NCBI GenBank assembly: GCA_001797465.1 | Contig: MGPQ01000001.1 | Coordinates: 109,558 to 173,557, forward strand | Source of the DNA: Deltaproteobacteria bacterium GWB2_55_19 | GTDB taxonomy: Bacteria; Desulfobacterota; GWC2-55-46 | Reading direction: 5' to 3' | Length of the DNA stretch: 64,000 nt | The notes under the pieces: generated by a model | Told to the model about the DNA's origin: nothing | The model's database searches: none | What the model saw: the letters and a program-made list of their open reading frames with translations, nothing else | Shown here: in pieces, positions 54,254 to 62,536 of the stretch | How positions within the stretch are numbered: the first letter of the stretch is position 1 | Layout of the letters: the number at the start of each line of letters is the position of its first letter | Position numbers and translations under genes: made by a program

Positions 54254-54388
54254 AGGGGCCGTTCAAAAGCACTTGCAGATTGTTTATTAAGTATTGCACT
54301 ATCATACGTGAGGGTATTCCCCATGTGCGCATTTAATGGCAATATTGAAGATGATGCTGACTGCCTGGAGCCGCCCGCAGGTTTTCTG

Positions 54389-54417
54389 TTGACACGTTGG
54401 CCTTACAATTGTAAGAT
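54389..54417 (+). promoter_or_regulatory. Promoter of the TetR export operon
   Basis: TTGACA (54389-54394), 17-base spacer, TAAGAT (54412-54417). GGAGAG and the ATG at 54451 follow. Confidence 0.7.
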
Positions 54418-54434
54418 AGTAATTGATTACTATC
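54402..54434. promoter_or_regulatory. Double palindromic operator of the TetR-type regulator
   Basis: CTTACAATTGTAAG (54402-54415), a perfect 14-bp palindrome between -35 and -10, is followed directly by GATAGTAAT-TG-ATTACTATC (54415-54434), a 9-2-9 perfect inverted repeat over the start of transcription. The position is ideal for autorepression. Confidence 0.8.
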
Positions 54435-54450
54435 TTTATTGGAGAGACCA

Positions 54451-55059
54451 ATGCAAGGCAGCCCCAAACACCTTCCAGCAGACGAACGAAAGGCTGTTAC
54501 GGTAGAGGCGGTCGTTGAACTGGCCGCCGAGCAGAACCCGAGTGAGATCACCACGGCTGCCATCGCCAAGCGCATGCGTTTGACGCAAGGCGCTCTTTTT
54601 CGCCACTTTCCGAGCAAGGATGCCATATGGCAGGCGGTGCTGGAATGGGTGGCAGACCGGCTGCTGGCCCGCACTGACAAGGCCGCTCAAACGGCTGGAA
54701 CGCCGCTGGCGGCCCTGGAAGCCATGTTCACTACGCACATCGACTTCATTGCCCAGCACCCTGGCGTCCCAAGGATGCTGTTTGGCGAACTTCAGCACCA
54801 TGATGAAACACCAACGAAGCGTATGGTGCAAACCCTTATCAACCGCTATCGCGACCGTCTCACCGTACTGATAGACAAGGGCAAGTCTGAGGGAGAACTG
54901 AATCAGGACATTGACACTAAAGCCGCGGCCACACTGTTCATCGGCATGATACAGGGCCTGGTCATACAGTCGCTTTTGGCAGGAAACCCCCGGCGCCTCC
55001 GCGAGGACGCACCCGGGGCATTTGCCATATACCTCAGCGGCATAAGGAGAACCCGATGA
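54451..55059 (+). CDS. TetR/AcrR-family regulator
   Basis: HTH region AIAKRMRLTQGALFRHFPSKDAIW at residues about 40-63, followed by an all-helical ligand domain. 202 aa from the ATG at 54451 (a TTG four codons upstream is less likely, as GGAGAG precedes the ATG). The stop overlaps the HlyD start by 4 bases. Arg codons are mostly CGC/CGT/CGG, unlike the AGG-rich core genes, a sign of foreign origin. Confidence 0.9.
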   Translation: MQGSPKHLPADERKAVTVEAVVELAAEQNPSEITTAAIAKRMRLTQGALFRHFPSKDAIWQAVLEWVADRLLARTDKAAQTAGTPLAALEAMFTTHIDFIAQHPGVPRMLFGELQHHDETPTKRMVQTLINRYRDRLTVLIDKGKSEGELNQDIDTKAAATLFIGMIQGLVIQSLLAGNPRRLREDAPGAFAIYLSGIRRTR

Positions 55060-56249
55060 AGCGCCTGCCAATAACTGGACGAACGCTGGCCTTTGTTGGA
55101 GTGCTCGTACCATTACTTGCCTTATTCATTTACGTTGCCCTGCGTTCCGGGCCGCTGGCCCCGGTCCCTGTTACTGTCGTGGCTGTCGAAAGCCGTTCCA
55201 TCTCTCCGGGCTTGTCCGGCATAGGCACTGTCGAGGCCCGCTACACCTACAAAATCGGGCCGACTGCTGCCGGACGGGTAAGGCGGGTCGATGTTAATGT
55301 TGGTGACATGGTAAAGGCAGGCCAACTGCTCGGCGAGATGGACCCCGTTGACCTCGACGACAGAGTCAGAGCGCAGACTGCCGCGTTCAAGCGCGCAAAT
55401 GCCGCAGTGTTCTCAGCCGAGGCACAGGTGCGGGACACTTCGGCCCGGTTTGCCTACGCCGACTCTCAGGCGAAACGCTATGAAGAACTGCTGCGGAAAG
55501 GCTCTGTGGCAGTCATGGTGGCGGAGGCCAAAGCGCAGGAACGAGAGGTGGCCGAAGCAGGCCTCGCTGCCGCCCGCGCCAACCTTGACGCCGCGCGTCA
55601 AGACATGGCGCGAATCAGCGCGGACAGCGCCGGCCTGGGCAAGCAACGCGCCAATCTGCGCTTAATCGCTCCGGTAGACGGCCTTGTCGTTGCGCGGGAA
55701 GCTGACCCGGGCACTACGGTCGTCGCGGGTCAGCCTGTTATCCAGGTTATCGACCCGGAGAGCCTGTGGGTCAATGTCCGTTTCAATCAGCTCGGCTCCT
55801 CAGGCTTGGCTTCAGGACTGCACGCCCGCATAGTTTTACGTTCTGATTCCGAACGGCAGATGGCAGGCAAGGTGCTCAGGGTTGAGCCGCTTGCTGATGC
55901 GGTAACCGAGGAGACGCTGGCCAAGGTTACATTCGATTCAATGACGGATGCCGCGCAGGTCATAGGTGAACTGGCGGAAGTCACAGTGGCCCTTCCAGCC
56001 GCAGGAGCCGCGCCTGTCGTGCCGAACGCCAGCGTTCAGCGGGTCAATGGACAGACCGGCGTATGGCTCATCGATGACGGCGGCTTGAGATTCGCTCCGG
56101 CCAGGATAGGCGCGGCAGACATGGACGGCCTGGTGCAGGTCCATGACGGATTAAAGGCTGGCGATAAGGTGGTTGTCTACAGCCAGCAGGCGCTCAAAGC
56201 CAAAAGCCGGGTCAAAATCGTTGAACATCTGCCGGGGATAAAGCAATGA
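55056..56249 (+). CDS. HlyD/MacA-type periplasmic adaptor (RND/ABC membrane fusion protein)
   Basis: One TM helix at residues about 11-28, lipoyl half-motifs GIGTVEARYTYKIGPTAAGR and VDVNVGDMVKAGQLLGEM, a long alpha-hairpin (about 100-200, Ala/Glu/Arg-rich) and barrel domains to the C-terminus. 397 aa. It overlaps both neighbours by 4 bases and would link the FtsX/ABC pump to an outer-membrane channel; no TolC gene is in the module. Confidence 0.9.
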   Translation: MKRLPITGRTLAFVGVLVPLLALFIYVALRSGPLAPVPVTVVAVESRSISPGLSGIGTVEARYTYKIGPTAAGRVRRVDVNVGDMVKAGQLLGEMDPVDLDDRVRAQTAAFKRANAAVFSAEAQVRDTSARFAYADSQAKRYEELLRKGSVAVMVAEAKAQEREVAEAGLAAARANLDAARQDMARISADSAGLGKQRANLRLIAPVDGLVVAREADPGTTVVAGQPVIQVIDPESLWVNVRFNQLGSSGLASGLHARIVLRSDSERQMAGKVLRVEPLADAVTEETLAKVTFDSMTDAAQVIGELAEVTVALPAAGAAPVVPNASVQRVNGQTGVWLIDDGGLRFAPARIGAADMDGLVQVHDGLKAGDKVVVYSQQALKAKSRVKIVEHLPGIKQ

Positions 56250-57448
56250 TAAGTCTCGCCGGGCGCGACATACTGCATGCCTGGGGCAAGTTCGTCTTTA
56301 CCGGGGTCGGCCTCGGGCTCCTCATAGGCGTAACGCTAACCATGGCAGGGGTCTATAGAGGCATGGTCGACGATGCGAAGGCCCTGCTCGATAACAGCGG
56401 TGCAGATCTCTGGGTAGTGCAGAAGGATACCCTCGGCCCATACGCGGAATCATCGAGTATCTACGATGACGTCTATCGCGGGATACTCGGCATGCCTGGA
56501 GTCGAGCGCGCGGCCAATGTAACTTATCTGACCATGCAGGTGCGCCGCGGTGAGAGCGATGTGCGCGCCATGGTAGTCGGCGTCGTGCCCGGCGGGCCGG
56601 GAGAACCCGGACAGCCCGGCTATCTGGTGGCCGGACGAAGGATTACTCGTGGCCATTATGAGGCCGTGGCCGACATCGCGACCGGCTTCCAACTCGGCGA
56701 ACAGATACAGATACGCCGCAACCTTTATACCGTGGTCGGGCTGACAAGGCGCATGGTCTCCTCAAGCGGAGACCCGATGGTCTTCATACCTTTGAAAGAC
56801 GCGCAGGAGGCCCAGTTCCTCAAAGATAACGACGCTATCGTCCAGCAGCGCCGCCGCACGGCAGAAAACCCGGCTTTCAATCGTCCCGGCGTACCCGGCC
56901 TGCTCAACGCGGCTATCGCTTCGCAGAGCGCCAACCCGTATGTGAACGCCGTGCTCGTCCAGATTGAGCCGGGATACTCGCCAGATGACGTTGCGGAGCC
57001 AATCCGCAGATGGAAACGGCTCCAGGTCTACACCAGAGAGCAGATGGAGAAGATACTTGTCGGCAAGCTTATCGCCACATCCGCAAGGCAGATAGGCATG
57101 TTCCTTGTGATACTCGCGATAGTCAGCGCTGCCATTGTCGCCTTCATCATCTATACGCTGACGCTGGGCAAGGTCAGGGAGATCGCCGTCTTGAAGCTTA
57201 TCGGCACGAGGAACCGCACCATAGCATTCATGATACTCCAGCAGGCCGTGGGCCTCGGAGTCATCGGCTTCGTGGTGGGCAAGATCTCAGCGACTTTCTG
57301 GGCCCCGATATTCCCCAAGTATGTCCTCCTTGAGCCAGGGGACGCGGCGCGCGGCTTTGTCGCGGTGGTTGTCATCTGCGTCCTTGCCAGCGTGCTGGCC
57401 ATACGCGCCGCGCTCAAGGTGGACCCCGCGGAGGCGATAGGCGGTTGA
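56246..57448 (+). CDS. FtsX/MacB-type ABC permease
   Basis: 400 aa. TM1 near the N-terminus (TGVGLGLLIGVTLTMAGVYR), a MacB-like periplasmic domain (about 40-275) and three C-terminal TM helices with GKVREIAVLKLIGTRNRTI between the first two. Overlaps hlyD by 4 bases, one base before the ATPase. Type VII ABC exporters of this kind work as mechanotransmitters rather than classic channels. Confidence 0.9.
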   Translation: MISLAGRDILHAWGKFVFTGVGLGLLIGVTLTMAGVYRGMVDDAKALLDNSGADLWVVQKDTLGPYAESSSIYDDVYRGILGMPGVERAANVTYLTMQVRRGESDVRAMVVGVVPGGPGEPGQPGYLVAGRRITRGHYEAVADIATGFQLGEQIQIRRNLYTVVGLTRRMVSSSGDPMVFIPLKDAQEAQFLKDNDAIVQQRRRTAENPAFNRPGVPGLLNAAIASQSANPYVNAVLVQIEPGYSPDDVAEPIRRWKRLQVYTREQMEKILVGKLIATSARQIGMFLVILAIVSAAIVAFIIYTLTLGKVREIAVLKLIGTRNRTIAFMILQQAVGLGVIGFVVGKISATFWAPIFPKYVLLEPGDAARGFVAVVVICVLASVLAIRAALKVDPAEAIGG

Positions 57449-57449
57449 C

Positions 57450-58160
57450 ATGCTCACAAAAGGGATACGGATAAACGGTCTGAAAAAACGCTACGGCAAG
57501 GGAGAGACGGCCGTCGACGCGCTAAAGGGCGTTGACATGCAGGTCGCTCCGGGAGAGGTCGTCGGCCTCATAGGCCCGTCGGGCTCAGGCAAGAGCACGC
57601 TCCTTAAATGTCTTGGCGCGGTCATTGAGCCGACAGCGGGGCAGATGACGCTGGGCGATGAAGTCATCTACGACGACGGCTGGAAGATAAGCGACCTGCG
57701 CGCCTTACGCCGCGACAAGATAGGGTTTGTCTTCCAGGCGCCGTACCTCATACCATTTCTCGATGTCACGGACAATATAGCACTTCTGCCGATGCTGGCC
57801 GGGCATCCTAACAATGAGTCACGCCAGAGGGCGCTCGAACTTTTGAAGGCGCTCGATGTGGCGCACCGGGCCAGGGCCATGCCCTCGCACCTTTCCGGAG
57901 GTGAGCAACAGAGGGTTGCCATAGCAAGGGCCTTGATAAACAGGCCGCCGGTAATCCTTGCGGACGAGCCGACGGCGCCACTGGACAGCGAGCGCGCGCT
58001 CGCTGTAATCCGCATCCTCAACCAGATGGCCCGTCAATACGAGACCGCAGTTATAGTCGTCACCCATGACGAGAAGATAGTCCCGACTTTCAGGCGCATA
58101 TACCATATAAGGGACGGCCGCACTAACGAGGAGGCCGGAGAGGGACGGGCTTTTGAGTAG
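57450..58160 (+). CDS. ABC transporter ATPase (LolD/MacB-type)
   Basis: 236 aa. Walker A GLIGPSGSGKSTLLKCLG, Q-loop GFVFQAPYLIPFL, signature HLSGGEQQRVAIARAL and Walker B VILADEPTAPLDSERAL. Drives the FtsX-like permease. The stop overlaps nothing; 31 bases later the cytochrome begins. Confidence 0.93.
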   Translation: MLTKGIRINGLKKRYGKGETAVDALKGVDMQVAPGEVVGLIGPSGSGKSTLLKCLGAVIEPTAGQMTLGDEVIYDDGWKISDLRALRRDKIGFVFQAPYLIPFLDVTDNIALLPMLAGHPNNESRQRALELLKALDVAHRARAMPSHLSGGEQQRVAIARALINRPPVILADEPTAPLDSERALAVIRILNQMARQYETAVIVVTHDEKIVPTFRRIYHIRDGRTNEEAGEGRAFE

Positions 58161-58191
58161 GGGCGTAAAAATTCACTTCAGGAGGCGTAAA

Positions 58192-58647
58192 ATGAGAGCA
58201 ATACGGTTTGCGAAATTGATGCTGGTAGGAGGGTTGCTGTTCGCGGCAGTAGCCGGCGCGGCGGCGGAAACAGGCGCTGAGGCGGCCAAAGAGCTCGCGT
58301 TGAAGAAGATCATGAAAGACCTGGGCGGCAATCTGCAGGTCGTCACAGACGCCATCTCGAGGGAGGATTGGGCGCTTGTCGAGAAGACAGCCCCGCTCAT
58401 TGCTGACCACCCCCAGCCGCCGATGACTGAAAAATTGCGCATTATTGCTTTTATGGGTACAGATATGGGCAAGTTCAAGAATTATGATGGCGAGGTACAC
58501 AAGGCCGCAGAGTCCCTGGGTGAAGCCGCCAAGGCAAACGACGGACAGGCTGTCATCTCGGCGTTCACAGCGGTCCAGACGGCCTGCTATGGCTGCCACC
58601 GGGACTTCCGTCCTCAGTTCCTGCGTCACTTCTACGGGACGCGCTGA
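58192..58647 (+). CDS. Class II-like cytochrome c (c'/c556 type)
   Basis: Signal peptide MRAIRFAKLMLVGGLLFAAV (Sec, ending VAGAAA), a four-helix-bundle-like body, and heme motif CYGCH at about residue 135, near the C-terminus as in class II cytochromes. 151 aa. AGGAGG before the ATG at 58192 sets the start. Its presence behind an ABC export operon is unusual; it may relate redox to the exported compound. Confidence 0.85.
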   Translation: MRAIRFAKLMLVGGLLFAAVAGAAAETGAEAAKELALKKIMKDLGGNLQVVTDAISREDWALVEKTAPLIADHPQPPMTEKLRIIAFMGTDMGKFKNYDGEVHKAAESLGEAAKANDGQAVISAFTAVQTACYGCHRDFRPQFLRHFYGTR

Positions 58648-58887
58648 CGCCCATCCCCGAAGGGAGCGCTGAAAGAGCATCCGACGCGAAAGCTATTGCG
58701 AAGTTGGTGAGGCCCGTGAGTTTTATCCGGCTATCAGGAGTTCTTTGGATACCATCGTAGATTGCTCAATATCAGCAGGAGAAAGCAAGTTACCTGACAG
58801 GTAAAGTGCGAGGCATAAAAAATCCAGCGCGGGAAGAAGTGAGTTAAGATGAAAAAGATAACCTATTAATTATAAAGAGGAAAAATT

Positions 58888-58976
58888 TGGTGCCGGAGGT
58901 CGGGCTCGAACCGACACGGGGTGTTAGCCCCACGGGATTTTGAGTCCCGCGCGTCTACCAGTTTCACCACTCCGGC
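58888..58976 (-). tRNA. tRNA-Leu(CAA)
   Basis: Complete cloverleaf: acceptor GCCGGAG/CTCCGGC, Leu-type D-arm, anticodon stem CGGGA/TCCCG with loop CTCAAAA (anticodon CAA, reads UUG), long variable arm, T-arm GTCGG/CCGAC and encoded CCA. Its downstream side (left) carries the two tRNA-Leu fragments and the two modules. Confidence 0.96.
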
Positions 58977-59138
58977 GTTTGTGGAGAGGTCTCAAAAACG
59001 TAACACAGGGGCAAACCACTGTCAAGGGGAAGCGGCCTTGTCATCGGTTTTTCCCAGGGCCATTTGCTTTTTTCGCGGGTCTTTATAGCCAAATGTTTTA
59101 TAATAGCCCCGTACGCGAATAACCTCGGGACGATTGCC

Positions 59139-60155
59139 ATGCAGGTTAACGACCCTAAAGGCGTAAACGCTCCGGTCCTTAAGGACTTTCAGGCGCCGCC
59201 CAATGCGGAGAAGATCTCCGTTAAGGAGATATCCTCTCTTACCGACCTCCTCGCCTCACTCCTGAAAGGTCATCCGCCCTCTCAGGATATCCAGCAACAA
59301 ATAAAATCCACAATAGCCGTACTGATGGCCCGCCTTGTCGAAGGAAGCATCACCGTAGACGGGCTCCTCCGGCTCCTCAAGGCCTCGGGTGTGGACTTGA
59401 AACTCTTTACAGGGGAGGTCGAGAGTTTCCTTTCGCAGATTCTTTCGCCTGAAGAACTGAAAGAGGCCTTGAAGGCCATGCAGGATGACGGGCTTAAGGG
59501 GCTTATGAAGTACCTCTCGTCAAGGGCGCACGGCAAGGGGGAGGGCGCTGAAACGCCTGCTGGGCCGAAGGTCCAGGATGTAGTCTCCTTGACAAAGGGG
59601 ATAGACGCCATATTCAAGTCCCTGGGTCTTAAGGAGGGCGTTGCCGCGACACCGCTGAATATCCCCGGCGGGGCCGAAAGCCCTCTCTTCGCCATGCTGA
59701 TAGCCGAGGGTATAACGCCGGGGCTCGCGTTGAAGCTCAAAAAGCTTTATTCGAGGAGGCCAAAGGGCGGCAAAGGCGGGAAGGACAAGGACCGCCAGAA
59801 TGAGACGCATAAGGCGTACGATAATCCCACTGTCACGATCGAATCAGAGGGGGAGATAAAGACCGCTGACGGCAAAAGGGCGCACTGCGTTATCCTTATG
59901 GAGCTCGACACCGGCGCGAAAGACCTCTCTCCCGCCAAAATAACCCTCGCGCCAGTCGAGATAGATTACGGCGGCGCGGCAGAGGATTTAAAAGACCTCT
60001 CGTTTTCGTTCGATATAGAAAGGGCGTCTGGGTCGTCCTCTGGCCACGGCAGGGCGCTCATTATCATCGACCTCATCGAGGTCGGCACGGACGAAAACGG
60101 CGCACCGATTTACGGGGTAGGGGAGGACGAGGGGTGGGGGGAGGAGGGGGTATAA
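59139..60155 (+). CDS. Hypothetical soluble protein, 338 aa
   Basis: Starts MQVNDPKGVNAPVLKDFQAP; no signal peptide or TM. Residues about 30-140 are helical (DLLASLLKGHP, IAVLMARLVEGSI), then a Lys/Gly-rich linker (RRPKGGKGGKDKDR near 205) and a beta-rich C-terminal part with NPTVTIESEGEIKTADGK and ALIIIDLIEVGTDENGAPIY. The linker between two domains recalls flagellar/export length-control proteins, but no family is recognised. A TATAAT at 59099 is its likely -10. Confidence 0.65.
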   Translation: MQVNDPKGVNAPVLKDFQAPPNAEKISVKEISSLTDLLASLLKGHPPSQDIQQQIKSTIAVLMARLVEGSITVDGLLRLLKASGVDLKLFTGEVESFLSQILSPEELKEALKAMQDDGLKGLMKYLSSRAHGKGEGAETPAGPKVQDVVSLTKGIDAIFKSLGLKEGVAATPLNIPGGAESPLFAMLIAEGITPGLALKLKKLYSRRPKGGKGGKDKDRQNETHKAYDNPTVTIESEGEIKTADGKRAHCVILMELDTGAKDLSPAKITLAPVEIDYGGAAEDLKDLSFSFDIERASGSSSGHGRALIIIDLIEVGTDENGAPIYGVGEDEGWGEEGV

Positions 60156-60225
60156 ATGTCCGGAGAGGCGCGCATTTCAATGAGAGGAGGGTGTTGTTTT
60201 AAGCTTTGGTGCGCATCCTTGAAAT

Positions 60226-60960
60226 CTAAGATACAGGCTTAATACCGGCCAAATCACGTAACTCCTGAATGGCTCTTCTAATTTCTGATTTTAACTCATC
60301 AATGTCTGTCTGGTGTGTAATGTATGTTCGATTATGTGCAGCTGTATCGCCCAATTTTTTTATTTTCTCCATCGCTGTTGAAGTATTGCGTCCAAGATGT
60401 ATCTGAGTATGACTAGTTATTTCTGTAATTAATTTGTCTAACATTAAAAAAGATTCATTAACCTTTATTTCGCTTGATAATTGCTTATGTATGAATACTT
60501 CTATTATTAGGGATTCCATAAGTCGACGAATCAATACAGCACAAGCATCATAAAATCCATGATCATAAGAACCATTAATCTGGGTTACGATTTTTTCAAG
60601 ATAGGTTCTGGTTCCCTGAAAGAATTCAAATGGCATTACAGAGGGCATGATTTTTACGTGCTTAATGTTTAGAAGAGGCTCATATGTCACATTAAGTTCA
60701 GCAACGTATTTAGTATGTAATTGAAATGTCTTCGGCCGTTTGCCCTTGACGGTTTTTTTGCAATTGCTTAAATCCATCTGCAATCTGGTTACATTTGGGC
60801 GGCCTAATCCTACATTGGCTAAATCATCAGCCAGTTCTGAGACTGTGCGCTCTCCATAGGCTTGAGTGTAACGATAAAACCATAAAAAGGCGACAGCTTG
60901 CTCAAGCCTTGTCAAATCCATTATGCTTAATTTTTCTGCAAACTCTTTAAGGTTATTCAA
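60226..60960 (-). CDS. Winged-helix plus HEPN/DUF4145-like protein (third gene of AT-rich trio)
   Basis: Residues about 15-90 repeat the domain shared by the two upstream genes (LEQAVAFLWFYRYTQ, LADDLANVGLGRPNVTRL). The C-terminal half (about 115-235) is helical: YDACAVLIRRLMESLIIEVF and LGDTAAHNRTYITHQTDI match the DUF4145/HEPN pattern, and RTYITH fits the RX4H spacing of HEPN ribonucleases, though only by spacing. 244 aa. Overlaps the second gene by 8 bases, so all three are probably one transcript. Confidence 0.6.
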   Translation of the reverse strand: MNNLKEFAEKLSIMDLTRLEQAVAFLWFYRYTQAYGERTVSELADDLANVGLGRPNVTRLQMDLSNCKKTVKGKRPKTFQLHTKYVAELNVTYEPLLNIKHVKIMPSVMPFEFFQGTRTYLEKIVTQINGSYDHGFYDACAVLIRRLMESLIIEVFIHKQLSSEIKVNESFLMLDKLITEITSHTQIHLGRNTSTAMEKIKKLGDTAAHNRTYITHQTDIDELKSEIRRAIQELRDLAGIKPVS

Positions 60961-61483
60961 CTGCCTGTCCTTTAATTACGGAGCTTATATATTTCATACC
61001 CAGTCGCGAAAGCCGATAACGAACGGCTTGGCCTTTAGCTCTGATTTTATCGCCTATAACATACTTTGACGCAGTCGAAGAGAGTGTCCTTGCGACATTC
61101 GATTGAAAAATTGTTATTCCTAACTGAGAAAAAATCTTTGAAATTTCTCCTGATGTTAAAGGGAACTTGTCATCGAAATCCTTATGCAAAATATATAAGG
61201 GTAGCAAAACACGATCAATGACTATAGACCGATCCAATACATTTTTCTCTATAAGTTTAATTTCGTCTGACGACTTTAAAGTGTTTACAAGAGTTGAGAT
61301 GTCGACTTTAGATTCCTTTTCTATTTTTGAGATATGATTTTTGTAGTCTTGCTTTTTATTAATATGTTGCGGTCTAGTGACGATTTCTGGACTATATAAG
61401 GAAATTATTTTCTGAATTTCATCTACACTTCCCTCGACCAATACGGTCGTGCCATCAGGCAATGTAAAAGATGCTTTTGCCAT
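60953..61483 (-). CDS. Hypothetical protein with shared winged-helix-like domain (second gene of trio)
   Basis: 176 aa from ATG 61483 (AAGGAG upstream). The N-terminal small beta motif is SFTLPDGTTVLVEGSVDEIQ; a charged linker follows. Residues about 90-170 hold the shared domain: VIDRVLLPLYILHKDF, LTSGEISKIFSQLGI, SNVARTL, ending YRLSRLGMKYISSVI, which reads as a winged helix. AT-rich. Confidence 0.6.
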   Translation of the reverse strand: MAKASFTLPDGTTVLVEGSVDEIQKIISLYSPEIVTRPQHINKKQDYKNHISKIEKESKVDISTLVNTLKSSDEIKLIEKNVLDRSIVIDRVLLPLYILHKDFDDKFPLTSGEISKIFSQLGITIFQSNVARTLSSTASKYVIGDKIRAKGQAVRYRLSRLGMKYISSVIKGQAVE

Positions 61484-61532
61484 TGGAGTCTCCTTATAGA
61501 AGTTTTTTGAAGTGAGCACTTAAAAAACATAT

Positions 61533-62045
61533 TCAGTCAGTTATAGATAACTCTTTACTTTTGACAAGCATACGTTCTACAGCTTTAATACCTTCAGTTG
61601 TTAGCTTATATGATTTTCTGGCCTGTTTTGTGCTCCCAGATTTTCGGATTTGTAGCGCCAACCGTGGAGACTTACTGATAAGCACATCGAGATCGCGTGT
61701 AATATTAGTCGAAGGGTGACCTAAATGCCTCAGTTCACGATTTAATGAGGCAGAATCAAATTCGTCATTATTTTGTACTACCTGAAACCAATAAGCTGCA
61801 ACCAGCGCTTTTTCAATCGCTATTTGAGGATTGGTAGCATCATAGAGAGAGGCAAAGTCAGTAAACTCATCTCTGGCAATTTCTCTTTCCTTTGCTCCCT
61901 GCGACACACCTGCGGCAGAAGTCGAGTTCTTGATTTGATAGCGATCCATTGCCCATTTTAATACACGGCTTATTGCTTCTGGCTCCAAAGATGATAATGC
62001 ATTAGCTACTTCCGACATTGCTTTAATTTCGGGGTCTTTCTCCAT
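61533..62045 (-). CDS. Hypothetical protein with shared winged-helix-like domain (first gene of trio)
   Basis: 170 aa. The ATG at 62045 is preceded by GAGGAG, preferred to the upstream frame. N-terminal helix MSEVANALSSLEPEAISRVL; after a linker the shared domain IAIEKALVAAYWFQVVQ, LNRELRHLGHPSTNITRDLD, and YKLTTEGIKAVERML at the end. AT-rich, as are its two partners. Confidence 0.6.
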   Translation of the reverse strand: MEKDPEIKAMSEVANALSSLEPEAISRVLKWAMDRYQIKNSTSAAGVSQGAKEREIARDEFTDFASLYDATNPQIAIEKALVAAYWFQVVQNNDEFDSASLNRELRHLGHPSTNITRDLDVLISKSPRLALQIRKSGSTKQARKSYKLTTEGIKAVERMLVKSKELSITD

Positions 62046-62293
62046 TGATCTCCTCCTCATTGCATGAATTTGCATTAACTCATTATGCACATTACCTAAA
62101 GAATTGTCAAGACTCAATCGGCCATGAATTTTTATTTGCTTAAATTTTATCATTTAGGTCAGAACGTGTGATCCACGAGGCCTAATATTTTGTAGATACC
62201 GTTTTGACTGTAGTCTAAATTGATGCCAATTAAGGATTAAATAGTGGGATTAGCCACCATTCGAGTTATTGCTTAAAGGCACCCCGAAATGCA

Positions 62294-62323
62294 ACAAGGG
62301 GTTAGCTTTCGCTAACCCCTTGT
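62294..62323 (-). other. 13-bp perfect hairpin next to the tRNA-Gln fragment
   Basis: ACAAGGGGTTAGC, loop TTTC, GCTAACCCCTTGT. Neither side has a U run, so it may be the native end of the original tRNA transcript or part of the attachment region. Confidence 0.5.
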
Positions 62324-62331
62324 CATTAATA

Positions 62332-62375
62332 TGGCTGGGGGACCAGGATTCGAACCTAGATAAACGAGTTCAGAG
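62332..62375 (-). other. tRNA-Gln(CUG) 3' half, attachment site of the integrase element
   Basis: Minus strand: anticodon loop CTCTGAA, variable loop, T-arm CTAGG/CCTGG with TTCGAAT, acceptor 3' strand TCCCCCA, discriminator G and CCA. The tRNA stops exactly at the anticodon loop, the common crossover point of tyrosine integrases. The missing 5' half should lie at the far (right) end of the element. Confidence 0.75.
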
Positions 62376-62496
62376 GACTTTATCTGGACTTTCCCGTAGC
62401 TTCACTAAACCGCATAAAACCCTTGACCTATCAATACGTTCCCTGATATTATCTTTCCTAAGACTTACCTTGAAGCCCCCTTGTTTCAGCTAAAAA

Positions 62497-62516
62497 GGTT
62501 GTACAGGGGTTGTACA
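62497..62516. promoter_or_regulatory. Two GGTTGTACA repeats upstream of integrase
   Basis: Direct repeats 11 bases apart, i.e. one helical turn, 21 bases before the integrase start. Candidate integrase arm or excisionase/repressor sites. Confidence 0.45.
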
Positions 62517-62536
62517 AACAAACGGAGGGCTGAAAA

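Larger units (their letters stand above)
54014..54450. other. Regulatory and junction region between the two export modules
   Basis: Holds the arsR upstream palindrome (54047), the tRNA-Leu 3' half (54191-54253), and the promoter and palindromes of the TetR operon (54389-54434). No further gene is seen. Confidence 0.7.
62154..62536. other. Junction region: hairpin, tRNA-Gln 3' half and integrase upstream sites
   Basis: Contains the 13-bp perfect hairpin (62294-62323), the tRNA-Gln 3' half (62332-62375) and two GGTTGTACA direct repeats (62497-62505, 62508-62516). No gene seen; open frames overlapping it are short. Confidence 0.7.

Noticed and set aside
62294..62323. Standard rho-independent terminator
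   Set aside because: Strong stem but no U tract on either strand.
62332..62375. Complete tRNA-Gln
   Set aside because: Sequence to the right of the anticodon loop does not pair as an anticodon stem or contain a D-arm.
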